Assembly (NCBI RefSeq): GCF_001439635.1
Contig: NZ_LMBZ01000013.1
Coordinates: 62,001-126,000 of the forward strand
DNA length: 64,000 nucleotides
Source: Solibacillus cecembensis
GTDB taxonomy: Bacteria > Bacillota > Bacilli > Bacillales_A > Planococcaceae
Direction of reading: 5' to 3'
The notes beneath the pieces are model-generated. The model was not told where the DNA came from and searched no databases. It worked only from the letters and a program-made list of their open reading frames with translations. The first letter of the stretch is position 1. Each line of letters starts with the position of its first letter. Position numbers and translations under genes: made by a program. This document shows positions 32,004 to 42,246 of the stretch, one piece after another.

Positions 32004-32876
32004 TTACTCACGCCCTTTCGAAAAGATACTTTTTAACTTAGATAAAAAATTATTCGTTTTTACTGCAGAATGTTCTTCTTCTGTTTGATGATGAAGGAAT
32101 CGATTGACAATTTTTTGCATTGTTTTTGAAATGGGTGCATCTGGATACAATAACGTAAACGGTGTTTGCTGCCTTACCGCTTTTCGCACAACGCCATCTT
32201 CTGGTAAGGAGCCCAGTACAATAACCTCTTTTGATAAAAAACGCTCCATTACTGTTTTTAACCGATGAATTGTATCTTGCCCCTCTTCTATGTTGAATGC
32301 CCGATTACATAATAAGTAAAACGTCTTATGTTCATCTTTCATATGAATATATTTCATCATAGAATACGCGTCCATAATGGAAGTTGGTTCTGCTGTAGAA
32401 ATAACAATAATTTCATCTAAAGAAGTGAGTAAATCTAACGACCAGTTGGCCACACCCGCCCCCATATCAAACAACACATAATCATATTCTTTCTGTAACA
32501 GTTCAAAGCCTTCAATTAGGCGTACAAACATTTTTTCAGACCACTCCATAACTGAAGACATTCCTGAACCACCAGAAATATAATGCAATCCACTTGGCCC
32601 TTCAAACATGACATCTTGTATAGCCAAATTGCCATCTAAATAATCCTTTAAACTAAACTTTGCCGTTTTCCCTATTAAGATATGGATATTTCCCATGCCA
32701 ATATCCATATCTAATATAACAACTTTTTTACCAGACTTGGCTAATAACGTAGCGAAATTTGTCGTAAAGTTACTCTTCCCTACGCCGCCTTTCCCACTAA
32801 CAACCGCAATAGATCTCCCTAATGCCCCTTGGCTTTCAAGCATTTTTAATCGAAGTTTTTCAGCTTGATCTCTCAT
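32004..32876 (-). CDS. flhG: MinD-like ATPase FlhG (YlxH)
   Basis: ParA/MinD-family ATPase that, with FlhF, sets the number and position of flagella. The deviant Walker A is VSGKGGVGKSNFT at about 25-37; ILDMDIGMGN and VLFDMGAGV are further nucleotide-site motifs. The product is 290 residues. It overlaps the 3' end of flhF by 17 bp, so the two partners are translationally coupled. Confidence 0.96.
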   Translation of the reverse strand: MRDQAEKLRLKMLESQGALGRSIAVVSGKGGVGKSNFTTNFATLLAKSGKKVVILDMDIGMGNIHILIGKTAKFSLKDYLDGNLAIQDVMFEGPSGLHYISGGSGMSSVMEWSEKMFVRLIEGFELLQKEYDYVLFDMGAGVANWSLDLLTSLDEIIVISTAEPTSIMDAYSMMKYIHMKDEHKTFYLLCNRAFNIEEGQDTIHRLKTVMERFLSKEVIVLGSLPEDGVVRKAVRQQTPFTLLYPDAPISKTMQKIVNRFLHHQTEEEHSAVKTNNFLSKLKSIFSKGRE

Positions 32877-34059
32877 TTACATTCTCCTTGAAAAACAGTT
32901 CCAATAAAGTATCTAAATTCGCTTGCTCCATATCTTCTGGTACTTCTTGACCATTCGTATAGTAAGCAAGTCCCTTATTATATTTAATCATTAAATTAAA
33001 CATAGTGCCAATAGAATTTGTTTCATCAAGCTTTGTAAATATAAATTTTTCAATCGAAAAATTATCGAATTGTTCAATTACTGATTCTAAGTCTTTTTGC
33101 TTAGATGTTAAAGCGAGTACTAAAAAGGATTCTACATCTTCATCAAAATTGATTAATACTTTTAAATCGGCTACATATTTAACTTCTTTATAGTTTCGAC
33201 CAGCTGTATCGATAAATATTAAATCAAGGTGATCCAATTTTTTTATCGCCTCGTCATAATCGTTCGCATTGTAAACAATTTCAACAGGTGCTTGTAACAA
33301 CCCCGCATATGTTTTTAACTGCTCAATTGCAGCGATTCGATACGTATCCGTTGTAATAAAGCCTATTTTCTTTTTCTTTTCCAAAACAGCACGAGCTGCC
33401 ATTTTAGCAATGGTCGTTGTTTTTCCGACGCCTGTTGGCCCTAAAACATTAATATATTTTTTCTCATACGATAATCCGTCTATCGGTAAGTCTTCCATTT
33501 TTTGCTTTAAAATTTGTTGCGTCATCTTTTGCATTTCTAGATTTTGTAATTTAGCATCGCTGTTTTTAGAATGGACAAAAAGCTCATCACTAATTGCTGT
33601 GATAAGCTCTTCGCCAAGTTCCTGCTCTTTTAAAAAATCGACAAATGGTAAGAGTTCATCTGGATATTGAGATTTTGTCGACATGCGTTGCATAGATTGC
33701 ATAATTAATTTTAAATCAGCAATTTCCTTCTTTAACTCTTCAGGAAGTGTCGATTTTTCATCCTGTGGAGCCTTTATTGACTCCACATTTGGTATATTAG
33801 ACGTGCTTAGAACACTTTCCTGTTCTTGTAAATACGAACTAGAAAAAGGCTGAACGTTTTGTAAAGATGGCAAAATAGGTTTCTCTTCAATTTGGTCGAC
33901 TCCTGCAACGACTTCAAAACTTTTATGCTTTACCAACCCTAAAAATTTCTTCGTTACAACAACTTTCGAATTTAAAATAACCGCATCTTCCCCTAAATCA
34001 TCACGAATGAGCTTCATTGCCTCAGCAATAGAAGGCGCATTATATTTTTTCATCTTCAT
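32860..34059 (-). CDS. flhF: Flagellar SRP-like GTPase FlhF
   Basis: SRP54/FtsY-type GTPase controlling flagellar placement. The N-terminal basic part (MKMKKYNAPSIAEAMKLIRD) and a variable linker (about 75-120) lead to the NG domain. GTPase motifs are [27 protein letters not shown] and TKLDET. The length is 399 residues. It overlaps the flhA stop by 4 bp. Confidence 0.97.
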   Translation of the reverse strand: MKMKKYNAPSIAEAMKLIRDDLGEDAVILNSKVVVTKKFLGLVKHKSFEVVAGVDQIEEKPILPSLQNVQPFSSSYLQEQESVLSTSNIPNVESIKAPQDEKSTLPEELKKEIADLKLIMQSMQRMSTKSQYPDELLPFVDFLKEQELGEELITAISDELFVHSKNSDAKLQNLEMQKMTQQILKQKMEDLPIDGLSYEKKYINVLGPTGVGKTTTIAKMAARAVLEKKKKIGFITTDTYRIAAIEQLKTYAGLLQAPVEIVYNANDYDEAIKKLDHLDLIFIDTAGRNYKEVKYVADLKVLINFDEDVESFLVLALTSKQKDLESVIEQFDNFSIEKFIFTKLDETNSIGTMFNLMIKYNKGLAYYTNGQEVPEDMEQANLDTLLELFFKENVNERSS

Positions 34060-36089
34060 TCAACATTCACCACCCCTACACTTTGAATTTCAACTGCGGC
34101 ATCTAGTTCATTATAAGATAATATTGGCACTTGTGGGAAGTAGCGCTCTGTTAATTGTCTTAAATACAATCGGACACCTGGTGAGCATAAAATAATCGGA
34201 GACTGTTCCATATAGGAAATGCGCTCCACTTCCTTCGCAATCCCCTCTAACACGAATTGTGAATCTTGAGGATCCATTGCTAGGTAATTGCCATGATCCG
34301 TTTGTTGGATACTATCTGCAATTAATTTTTCTACTTTACCCGACACAGTAATCACTTTCAATGCTGGTTGCCCACCGACATACTGCGCGGTAATTTGTCT
34401 CGCTAATGCTTGTCTTACATACTCCGTTAAAATATCCGTGTCGCTTGTAAGCTTTGCGTAGTCTGCCAGCGTTTCAAATACAATCGGTAAATTTCGAACA
34501 GATACATTTTCACGTAAAAGCCTTGCCAATACTTTTTGAACTTCCCCAATTGATAATGGATTTGGAATCAGTTCGTCTATTAAAATCGCATGAGTTTCTC
34601 GTAAGTGATCGATAAGCTGCTTCGTTTCTTGACGACCTAATAATTCGTGTGCATTTGCTCGAATAATTTCTGTCAAGTGCGTCGAAACAACGCTTGGTGG
34701 ATCTACTACTGTATAACCATACATCTCAGCATCTTCTTTTACCTGTTCCGTAATCCATTTCGCAGGTAACCCAAATGATGGCTCAATTGTGTCAATTCCT
34801 TCGATTGAATCATCGTCTCCTGGACTCATCGCTAAGTAATGGTCGAGTAATAATTCGCCACGTGCCATTTCATTGCCTTTAATTTTAATTCGGTATTCAT
34901 TTGGCTGTAACTGAATATTATCTCGAATACGAACAATCGGGATGACAATACCAAGCTCTAAGGCCAGTTGACGTCGAATCATGACAACGCGGTCAAGTAA
35001 GTCTCCCCCTTGAGCTGCATCGACTAATGGAATCAATCCGTATCCAAACTCAAATTCAATCGGGTCAACTGTTAATAAATTAATAACGTTTTCTGGACTT
35101 TTCATCGTATCGGATGCCACTTCTTCTTCAATTTCCATAATTTCTTCCGGTGTCTCATCCTTTTTATGATCCATTAAATAAGCACCTACTATTAATACCG
35201 CTCCAATAGGAATCGTAATCCATAGTGGAATTGGTGTGAAGAAACCGAGTAACAGAATCGTCCCACCTGCAACATATAATAACTTCGATTGTGCAAATAA
35301 TTGATTTGTAATATCTGAGCCCAGATTTCCTTTTGATGCTGCACGCGTTACGACGATACCCGTTGCCGTCGAAATTAATAGTGCTGGAATTTGTGATACT
35401 AATCCATCACCGACTGTTAAAAGCGAGTATTTTGCTGCTGCCTCACCAAATGCTAAATCCATTTGCACCATACCAATGATCATCCCGAATAATAGGTTGA
35501 TTGCGACCATAATAATCGATGCAATGGCATCCCCTTTTACAAACTTTGTTGCACCGTCCATCGCTCCATAAAAGTCTGCTTCTCCAGAAACTTTTTCACG
35601 ACGCTCGCGTGCTTCTTTTTCCGAAATGACACCTGCGTTTAAATCTGCATCAATACTCATTTGCTTACCAGGCATCGCATCTAATGTAAAACGTGCAGCT
35701 ACTTCAGCAACACGCTCGGCACCTTTTGTAATTACGATAAACTGGATAATAACAAGTAATAGGAAAATTACTAAACCTACTAAAATATTCCCACCTGTTA
35801 CGAAATTACCAAACGTCTCTACTACATCCCCAGCATCACCTTCCGCTAAAATTGCACGCGTAGTTGATACCGATAAAGCTAATCGGAAAAGTGTCAGTAA
35901 TAAAATGACTGTTGGGAAAATCGAAAAGTCCAATGCTTCTTTCATATTCATCGATGTTAAAAGCACTAATAATGCAAGTGTAATATTAATGATAATTAAA
36001 AAACTCAGTAACCAGTGTGGAAGAGGGATAATGAGCATGGCTACAATTAAAATAACTGCAGCTAAAACCCCTAGATCGCGTATTTGCAT
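34056..36089 (-). CDS. flhA: Flagellar export gate protein FlhA
   Basis: Main export-gate subunit of the flagellar type III apparatus, and docking ring for chaperone-substrate complexes. The N-terminal half has about eight membrane helices (residues 5-310) with the conserved cytoplasmic FHIPEP loop RFTLDAMPGKQMSIDADLNAG. The C-terminal cytosolic domain (about 330-677) is complete. It has the same length as B. subtilis FlhA (677). It follows flhB by 23 bp. Confidence 0.98.
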   Translation of the reverse strand: MQIRDLGVLAAVILIVAMLIIPLPHWLLSFLIIINITLALLVLLTSMNMKEALDFSIFPTVILLLTLFRLALSVSTTRAILAEGDAGDVVETFGNFVTGGNILVGLVIFLLLVIIQFIVITKGAERVAEVAARFTLDAMPGKQMSIDADLNAGVISEKEARERREKVSGEADFYGAMDGATKFVKGDAIASIIMVAINLLFGMIIGMVQMDLAFGEAAAKYSLLTVGDGLVSQIPALLISTATGIVVTRAASKGNLGSDITNQLFAQSKLLYVAGGTILLLGFFTPIPLWITIPIGAVLIVGAYLMDHKKDETPEEIMEIEEEVASDTMKSPENVINLLTVDPIEFEFGYGLIPLVDAAQGGDLLDRVVMIRRQLALELGIVIPIVRIRDNIQLQPNEYRIKIKGNEMARGELLLDHYLAMSPGDDDSIEGIDTIEPSFGLPAKWITEQVKEDAEMYGYTVVDPPSVVSTHLTEIIRANAHELLGRQETKQLIDHLRETHAILIDELIPNPLSIGEVQKVLARLLRENVSVRNLPIVFETLADYAKLTSDTDILTEYVRQALARQITAQYVGGQPALKVITVSGKVEKLIADSIQQTDHGNYLAMDPQDSQFVLEGIAKEVERISYMEQSPIILCSPGVRLYLRQLTERYFPQVPILSYNELDAAVEIQSVGVVNVE

Positions 36090-36112
36090 TGTTGTCCCCC
36101 TGCTTTCATTCG

Positions 36113-37201
36113 TTAAATTTTACGTTTTATTCGATAGACATAGGCTAAAATTTCAGCTATGGCTTTGAAAAATTCTTCTGGAACACTTTGTCCAACTTCC
36201 ACTTGATCGTACATCGCACGTGCAAGCGGTCTATTTTCAACCATTACTACATTATGCTCTTTTGCAATTAACTTAATTTTTTGGGCAACGAAATCCGTTC
36301 CCTTAGCGACAACTTTTGGTGCCTCCATTTGATTTTCATCATATTTTAAGGCAATCGCAAAGTGTGTCGGGTTCGTAATGACGACATCAGCTGTTGGCAC
36401 TTCTTGCATCATTCGGCGCATCGCCATTTCTCGTTGACGTTGCTTTATTTTTGATTTAATGAGCGGATCACCTTCCGCATTTTTATGTTCGTCTTTTAAA
36501 TCTTGTTTCGACATCTTGAGTTGCTTTTCATATTCAAATTTCTCATATAAATAATCAATTAACGCAATAAACATGAGCATTAACGAAGCGGCAATCCCCA
36601 TAATGGCTGATAAATAAGCAACCGTTGCCAAAATTTGTGCAGGACTATGTAAAGCGAGTGATAATACATCATCTAAATAAATAATAATAACAACCGTCGT
36701 CACCGTACCAATAAACGTTACCTTTAATAACGATTTAACTAAGTTTACAATAGACCTGACCGAAATGATTTTTTTTATCCCTTTAATTGGATCCATTTTC
36801 TTTAAATCAAATTTTAATGTTTCTGTCGTAAACAGTAAGCCAAACTGGAAATAGTTCGCTCCAATACCTGCAATCATTGCAACGACCATTATTGGTAAAA
36901 TCATAATCGCCATTTCCTTTAGTAATCCAGAATACATTTTCATTACTGTTTCTGCACTCATTGTTTCGAGCAACATATCCCGTTCCAGTGCCTGTAATAG
37001 AACACCTTTCATGCCCTTATACATAAATGGGGCATAAAATATTAAAAAAGCAAACATGATAAGCAATAAAGCAGCTGCGGTAACATCTTGACTTTTTAAT
37101 ACTTGCCCTTTTTTCCTTGCATCTTGACGTTTCTTCGGTGTCGCTTTTTCCGTTTTTTCACCAGCGAAAAATTGAAGATCTAATGATACGATTAATTTCA
37201 T
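36113..37201 (-). CDS. flhB: Flagellar export switch protein FlhB
   Basis: Controls substrate-specificity switching from hook to filament export. Four membrane helices (about 42-210) and a cytoplasmic domain with the autocleavage motif NPTH at 277-280. The start is set at the ATG at 37201 (MKLIVSLDLQFFAGEKTEKA); a GTG four codons earlier overlaps the ribosome-binding site AGGTGG, and the chosen N-terminus matches B. subtilis FlhB. It overlaps nothing of fliR after this correction. The product is 362 residues. Confidence 0.97.
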   Translation of the reverse strand: MKLIVSLDLQFFAGEKTEKATPKKRQDARKKGQVLKSQDVTAAALLLIMFAFLIFYAPFMYKGMKGVLLQALERDMLLETMSAETVMKMYSGLLKEMAIMILPIMVVAMIAGIGANYFQFGLLFTTETLKFDLKKMDPIKGIKKIISVRSIVNLVKSLLKVTFIGTVTTVVIIIYLDDVLSLALHSPAQILATVAYLSAIMGIAASLMLMFIALIDYLYEKFEYEKQLKMSKQDLKDEHKNAEGDPLIKSKIKQRQREMAMRRMMQEVPTADVVITNPTHFAIALKYDENQMEAPKVVAKGTDFVAQKIKLIAKEHNVVMVENRPLARAMYDQVEVGQSVPEEFFKAIAEILAYVYRIKRKI

Positions 37202-37202
37202 A

Positions 37203-37979
37203 CTATTCACCACCTAATATAACCATTAAGTCGCGTAAAGATAAAATCATCAATTCGATTAAATCTTTCATAACCCCGACTAATACACCCATCGTCACAA
37301 TTAAAACAAGAAAACCAACAGCTATTTTAATAGGAAAACCAATAACGAAAATATTCATTTGAGGTACAGTTTTACCTGTAATCCCTAATGCTAATGTAAC
37401 TAAAAATAGGGTTGCAACTATTGGAGCTGACATTTGAAATGCGATGGCAAATACTGCTGCAAACATTTTAATAATATAAATTGCGGTCATTTCTTCCCCG
37501 AAATTCGGGAAAAACTGATTCATCGGCATAAATTGGTAACTATAAAAAATTCCATCTAATAGTAAGTGGTGACCATTGATTGCCAATAATAATAGCAATG
37601 CAAGGAAATTAAGAAACTGTCCCATTAACGGCGATTGCGCTCCAGTTTGCGGGTCAATAATATTAGCCATTGCAAACCCCATTTGGAAATCGATAAATCC
37701 ACCTGCAATTTGCACAGCAGACATGACCATTGAAGCAGCAAGTCCTAGCATTAAACCAATGATCACTTCTTTTAAAATTAATAATAAATAGTCACCATTT
37801 ATTTCAAATGGCTCGATTTGAAATGTGTAATACATCATCCATGACAAGGCCATCGCCAAAGTAATACGAACTTGCGGCGGAATTGTTCGGTAAGAAAGTA
37901 AAGGGACTGATACGAAAAAGGCAGAAACGCGCGCAAAAATTAATAATAAAATTGAAATATTCGGTATTAATTCCGTCAT
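37203..37979 (-). CDS. fliR: Flagellar export gate protein FliR
   Basis: Integral membrane subunit of the FliPQR export pore. Starts MTELIPNISILLLIFARVSA and has about six hydrophobic helices. Of the in-frame starts, the ATG at 37979 is preferred: GGGTGAG lies 5 nt upstream, and the protein becomes 258 residues, matching B. subtilis. The upstream TTG at 37991 lies in fliQ. It follows fliQ by 4 bp. Confidence 0.96.
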   Translation of the reverse strand: MTELIPNISILLLIFARVSAFFVSVPLLSYRTIPPQVRITLAMALSWMMYYTFQIEPFEINGDYLLLILKEVIIGLMLGLAASMVMSAVQIAGGFIDFQMGFAMANIIDPQTGAQSPLMGQFLNFLALLLLLAINGHHLLLDGIFYSYQFMPMNQFFPNFGEEMTAIYIIKMFAAVFAIAFQMSAPIVATLFLVTLALGITGKTVPQMNIFVIGFPIKIAVGFLVLIVTMGVLVGVMKDLIELMILSLRDLMVILGGE

Positions 37980-37983
37980 TTGC

Positions 37984-38253
37984 TCACCCAATATATCGAA
38001 CTAAATTATTTAAAATACTATGAAAATAATCTGTCATTCTCGAAATCATAAACGGCCCAAATAATATAATTGAAACTAATACAGCTACGATTTTCGGTAC
38101 AAACGCTAATGTTTGCTCTTGAATCGATGTCGTCGCTTGGAATATACTCACGGCTAAACCAGAAATTAGCGCAACTAAAAGCAATGGACCTGAAACTATT
38201 AATACTGTAAATATTGCGGTTTCTGCAATTGAAATGACCATTTCCTGTGTCAT
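37984..38253 (-). CDS. fliQ: Flagellar export gate protein FliQ
   Basis: Small membrane protein (89 residues) of the FliPQR pore: two long helices with the conserved SIFQATTSIQEQTLAFVPKI stretch in between. Standard length. It is preceded by fliP with a 13-bp gap and followed by fliR. Confidence 0.97.
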   Translation of the reverse strand: MTQEMVISIAETAIFTVLIVSGPLLLVALISGLAVSIFQATTSIQEQTLAFVPKIVAVLVSIILFGPFMISRMTDYFHSILNNLVRYIG

Positions 38254-38266
38254 TATGTATCATCCC

Positions 38267-38932
38267 CTAAAAACTTTGAAGTAAAGATTTCATTACTAAA
38301 TACCAACCGTCGACTAATATGAATAATAGAATTTTAAATGGTAGTGAAATCATAACTGGCGGTAGCATCATCATACCCATCGCCATGAGCGTACTTGCGA
38401 CAACCATATCGATTACTAAAAATGGTATGAAAATCATAAAGCCCATTTGAAATGCGGTTTTAATTTCACTTAAAGCAAATGCAGGAACAAGCATTGTCAA
38501 TGGAACATCTTCAATAGATTCTGGGTATTCTGCTTGATTGTAATCCATAAATAATTGTAAATCTTTTTGCCTTGTATGCTTCGCCATAAATTCTTTAAAT
38601 GGTAGTGCTGCACGTTCATACGCTTCTTCAAGACCAATCTCTTGATCAAAAAGTGGTTGTACAGCTTGTTCGTTTACTTGCTGAAACGTTGGTGCCATAA
38701 TAAAGAACGTTAAAAACAGCGCTAAACCCACTATTACTTGGTTTGGAGGCATTTGGTTGGTCGCCAGCGCTGTACGTGTAAAGGACAATACGATGACAAT
38801 ACGTGCAAACGAAGTCATTAATATTAAAAGACTCGGTGCTAATGATAGTACTGTTAAAAGTACTAATAATGTCACGGATGTGGAAACATTACTTGGATCG
38901 CTTTCAGAAAAGACCGATAAAAAATCTGTCAT
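38267..38932 (-). CDS. fliP: Flagellar export gate protein FliP
   Basis: Core membrane subunit of the export pore. 221 residues, with hydrophobic helices at about 20-45, 60-85, 165-190 and 195-215, and family motifs SFARIVIVLSFTRTALATNQ and PPNQVIVGLALFLTFF. The N-terminal part has Ser/Asp-rich residues and could be a signal sequence. It overlaps fliO by 4 bp. Confidence 0.97.
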   Translation of the reverse strand: MTDFLSVFSESDPSNVSTSVTLLVLLTVLSLAPSLLILMTSFARIVIVLSFTRTALATNQMPPNQVIVGLALFLTFFIMAPTFQQVNEQAVQPLFDQEIGLEEAYERAALPFKEFMAKHTRQKDLQLFMDYNQAEYPESIEDVPLTMLVPAFALSEIKTAFQMGFMIFIPFLVIDMVVASTLMAMGMMMLPPVMISLPFKILLFILVDGWYLVMKSLLQSF

Positions 38933-39594
38933 TGCTTATCACTCTCCTGCTCTTTCCAACGTTCCAACTCTTCACTGCGTTCCTGTTTAATTTTATCAAT
39001 ACGTTCATTAAACATTTCATTAAATTTTGGACTTTCAGTAACATTTGTTGGTTGATTTTTTTTCGAAAACTTTTTAAATAATTGTGCGATATATGGTGTA
39101 GTTGACCCAATCAACTGATTATCTCCATATTGAGCTAACAACTGTTCAACATCTTCAGGTGCTGAAATTTCTTTAATTAAATTTATATCGTCACCAATAC
39201 CTAACACATAGATTCGGTTACTAATTTGCACTAACTGAACAGACTTTTGCGGTCCTACCGACAACCCTCCGATATTGCGAATAACCGAGTTTTGTTGATA
39301 GCTTAAATTACGTTTGTTTAAAAACTTTAAAACAAATAATAATAACCCTAGTACAAATACTAATGCTACTACTATTTTTATGTACTCCCAAAATCCCATA
39401 CTAACAGATGACGAGTCAGTAGCTTCTGTTTCGTCATCTGAAGTAGTGTCATCTTGGCATAATTCCCGGTTTTCGATACATTCGTCAAGATAATTAACCG
39501 ATGCAAAAGTTCCATTCGAGTTTGGTATGATGCATAAAGACATCACGATAATTCCAATGATTCCCCAAAATCGAAATGATATTTTTGCTAACAT
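38929..39594 (-). CDS. fliO: Flagellar biosynthesis protein FliO (FliZ in B. subtilis)
   Basis: Accessory membrane protein that stabilises FliP during assembly. 221 residues with an N-terminal signal-like helix (about 8-32), an acidic/Thr/Ser extracellular segment, a membrane helix near 70-90 (IKIVVALVFVLGLLLFVLKF), and a cytoplasmic domain with GGLSVGPQKSVQLVQI, typical of the family. It lies between cheY and fliP as expected. Confidence 0.93.
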   Translation of the reverse strand: MLAKISFRFWGIIGIIVMSLCIIPNSNGTFASVNYLDECIENRELCQDDTTSDDETEATDSSSVSMGFWEYIKIVVALVFVLGLLLFVLKFLNKRNLSYQQNSVIRNIGGLSVGPQKSVQLVQISNRIYVLGIGDDINLIKEISAPEDVEQLLAQYGDNQLIGSTTPYIAQLFKKFSKKNQPTNVTESPKFNEMFNERIDKIKQERSEELERWKEQESDKQ

Positions 39595-39598
39595 GAAA

Positions 39599-39961
39599 TC
39601 AACCTAAAGCTTTTTGAATCGCTTCAATTACACGATCTGCTTGGAAGGGCTTGACGATGAAATCTTTCGCACCCGCTTGGATTGCATCAATAACCATTGC
39701 TTGTTGTCCCATTGCAGAGCACATAATAACGATTGCGCTTGGATCCGTACCTTTAATTGCTTTTAACGCTGCGATACCATCCATTTCAGGCATTGTAATA
39801 TCCATCGTTACTAAATCTGGACGTAACTCACCATATTTTTCGATTGCTTGAACGCCATCAGCTGCTTCACCAACTACCTCGAAGCCATTTTTCGTTAAAA
39901 TATCCTTGATCATCATGCGCATGAACGCTGCATCGTCAACAATTAAAATCCTTTTAGACAT
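39599..39961 (-). CDS. cheY: Chemotaxis response regulator CheY
   Basis: Single receiver domain (120 residues) that, when phosphorylated, binds the flagellar switch. Acidic pocket Asp9-Asp10, phosphorylation site Asp54 (LVTMDITMPEMDG), Ser82 at the Thr/Ser switch position (MCSAMG) and Lys104 (IVKPF) are all present. It sits directly after fliY, the phosphatase of the switch. Confidence 0.98.
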   Translation of the reverse strand: MSKRILIVDDAAFMRMMIKDILTKNGFEVVGEAADGVQAIEKYGELRPDLVTMDITMPEMDGIAALKAIKGTDPSAIVIMCSAMGQQAMVIDAIQAGAKDFIVKPFQADRVIEAIQKALG

Positions 39962-39984
39962 ACACTGATTCCTCCAATTAAAAT

Positions 39985-41205
39985 CTATCGTAAATTATTC
40001 AAGCGATCTGCTTGGCTTAAAATATCTGTGATGCGAACACCAAAGTTCTCATCAATTACTACCACTTCACCTTTTGCAATTAGGCGACTATTCACTAGAA
40101 TATCTACTGGCTCACCTGCAAGTTTATCCAATTCGATAATGGACCCACTTGATAATTCCAAAATTTCTTTTACAGAGCGCTTTGTACGACCGAGTTCAAC
40201 CGTAACTTGTAAAGGAATATCTAATAGCATGTTTAAATTGCGTGCCTCAGATTGTGTAATATTCGCAGATTCAAAACTTGTAAACTGCGCTTGTTGCACA
40301 TTTACCGGTGGCTGCTGTTGCTGTGCTGGCATTGCATACATCGGTTGTTGGTACATCGGCTGTTGCTGAGATACTGGTTGTTCATAGTATGGCTGTTGTT
40401 GCATCGGTTGTGGCATTGGTTGTTGAATCGGCGGTGCTGGTTGAGCAACTGGTGCAGGCTTGTCCAAAACAGTTGTTGCAGCTGCCTCTGAATCGTCAAC
40501 CTCCCCCATTAATGACTTTACTATCTTTTTACTAAATTTTAAAGGTAATAATTGCATTAAGTTTGAATCTATTAATTCACCGATACGTAATCTAAATGAA
40601 ATTTTGACTAATAGATCGTCATCTGGAATATTATCCGTTCCTTCATTTTGAGAGAAATTCATCAAATCAATTGAAGGTGGTGAGATATCCACTTTTTGAT
40701 TAAATACTGTAGACATTGATGTCGCAGCAGACCCCATCATTTGGTTCATTGCTTCTTGTACAGCACTTAACTGAATTTCGCTAAGTTCTGGCTTTGGATT
40801 TAAACCATCACCACCTAACATTAAGTCTGCGATAATAGCAGCATCTGATTGTTTTATAACAAGTAAATTCATACCTGATAAGCCAATTGTATATTCAACT
40901 TGAACAGCAACATATGGATGTGGGAATTCCTCCTCCAAACGTTTACGGTTAATCATTGAAATACCTGGCGTTGTGATATCTACCTTTTGTCCTAATAATG
41001 CAGATAACGCAGTAGCAGAACTACCAAAGGAGATATTTCCCACCTCACCTAATGCATCTTGTTCCATTGGATCCAAATGATCATCTACATTGATTTCACC
41101 ATTATCTTCATTTTCTTCATCGTTACTATTGGCAGGAACTTCCTCCAATGTCTCGCCCCTTAATAGAGCCTCAATTTCTTCTTGGGAGAGCATTTCATCA
41201 CTCAT
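39985..41205 (-). CDS. fliY: Flagellar switch phosphatase FliY (FliN/CheC fusion)
   Basis: Switch component that also dephosphorylates CheY-P. The N-terminal LSQEEIEALLRGE is CheY-binding. A CheC-type domain holds DALGEVGNISFGSSATALS and LSAVQEAMNQMMGSAATSMS. A long Gln/Pro/Met/Tyr-rich linker (about 250-310) leads to the C-terminal SpoA/FliN domain (LDIPLQVTVELGRTKRSVKE). The product is 406 residues. It overlaps fliM by 8 bp. Confidence 0.97.
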   Translation of the reverse strand: MSDEMLSQEEIEALLRGETLEEVPANSNDEENEDNGEINVDDHLDPMEQDALGEVGNISFGSSATALSALLGQKVDITTPGISMINRKRLEEEFPHPYVAVQVEYTIGLSGMNLLVIKQSDAAIIADLMLGGDGLNPKPELSEIQLSAVQEAMNQMMGSAATSMSTVFNQKVDISPPSIDLMNFSQNEGTDNIPDDDLLVKISFRLRIGELIDSNLMQLLPLKFSKKIVKSLMGEVDDSEAAATTVLDKPAPVAQPAPPIQQPMPQPMQQQPYYEQPVSQQQPMYQQPMYAMPAQQQQPPVNVQQAQFTSFESANITQSEARNLNMLLDIPLQVTVELGRTKRSVKEILELSSGSIIELDKLAGEPVDILVNSRLIAKGEVVVIDENFGVRITDILSQADRLNNLR

Positions 41206-42193
41206 CTTCGTCTCCTCCTTTCAAAGGGTCGATAATTTGGATCGCCATTTTTTTATTTAATTTACCTGGCTGAACCGTAAATTTGGGTAAATTCCCTACT
41301 TTTAACAAAAGTGGGTCTTTGATTTTTTGATCGAGTTCAATCACATCACCAATCGCCATTGTTAAGAAGTCTTCAATTGTAATATCTGAATTTCCTAACT
41401 CTGCAACGACTGGTAGCTTTGCTTGTTTCACTCGTGTTTCAAGCATTTTTGTTTGTTCAGGTGAAATTTCTTTCGTATTCGTTTGCATCCAATATCGTAC
41501 AGATAAGTTCGGTACGATTGGTTCTAAAACAACATGCGGAATACAAATATTAATCATACCTGTTGTTTCACCGATTATCGTATTTAACGAAATTACGACA
41601 ACCGTTTCATTTGGTGAAATCATTTGTAAGAACTGCGGATTTACCTCAAGTTCAACAAGCATTGGATCAATTTCAGCAATATTTTCCCATGCTTCACGTA
41701 GATTATCAAATGAACGTTCAAATAAACTCGTCATTATTTTTGTTTCGATTTCAGTCAAGTTATCCACATTACTATGACTTGAACCAGCCCCACCCATTAA
41801 TCGGTCCAACATTGAGTAGGCAATATTCGGATTGATTTCCATTAAAATATTCCCATCTAATGGTGGCACTTCAAATACATTGATTAATGTCATATTTGGG
41901 ATTGACCGAACAAATTCTTCAAACGGAATTTGGTCTACTGATGCAACAGTTATTTGAACATAACTTCTCAATTGTGCTGAAAAGAATGTCGTTAATAAAC
42001 GTGCAAAATTTTCGTGTATTCGGGTCAAACTTCGGATTTGGTCTTTCGAAAATCGAAGAGCACGCTTAAAATCATACACTTTTACTTTACGCGTTTCTTC
42101 ATCTTTTTTCATATCCGCTGCAGACATCTCACCGGTCGATATTGCGGATAACAACGCATCGATTTCGGATTGAGACATTATATCTCCTGCCAT
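41198..42193 (-). CDS. fliM: Flagellar motor switch protein FliM
   Basis: C-ring switch protein. The N-terminal CheY-P-binding peptide MSQSEIDALLSAISTGE is present, followed by the CheC-like middle domain (VYDFKRALRFSKDQIRSLTR, and the SIPNMTLINVFEVPPLDG segment) and the C-terminal SpoA domain. The length of 331 residues equals that of relatives. It overlaps fliY at its end and follows fliL by 53 bp. Confidence 0.98.
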   Translation of the reverse strand: MAGDIMSQSEIDALLSAISTGEMSAADMKKDEETRKVKVYDFKRALRFSKDQIRSLTRIHENFARLLTTFFSAQLRSYVQITVASVDQIPFEEFVRSIPNMTLINVFEVPPLDGNILMEINPNIAYSMLDRLMGGAGSSHSNVDNLTEIETKIMTSLFERSFDNLREAWENIAEIDPMLVELEVNPQFLQMISPNETVVVISLNTIIGETTGMINICIPHVVLEPIVPNLSVRYWMQTNTKEISPEQTKMLETRVKQAKLPVVAELGNSDITIEDFLTMAIGDVIELDQKIKDPLLLKVGNLPKFTVQPGKLNKKMAIQIIDPLKGGDEDE

Positions 42194-42246
42194 TTGCCCA
42201 CCTCCATTTCATGATGTTTCAAAATGCCTTCTATTCACTTATCCTC

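Noticed and set aside
35626-36168. 180-codon plus-strand ORF
   Set aside because: Antisense shadow of flhA, biased composition, no supporting start site.
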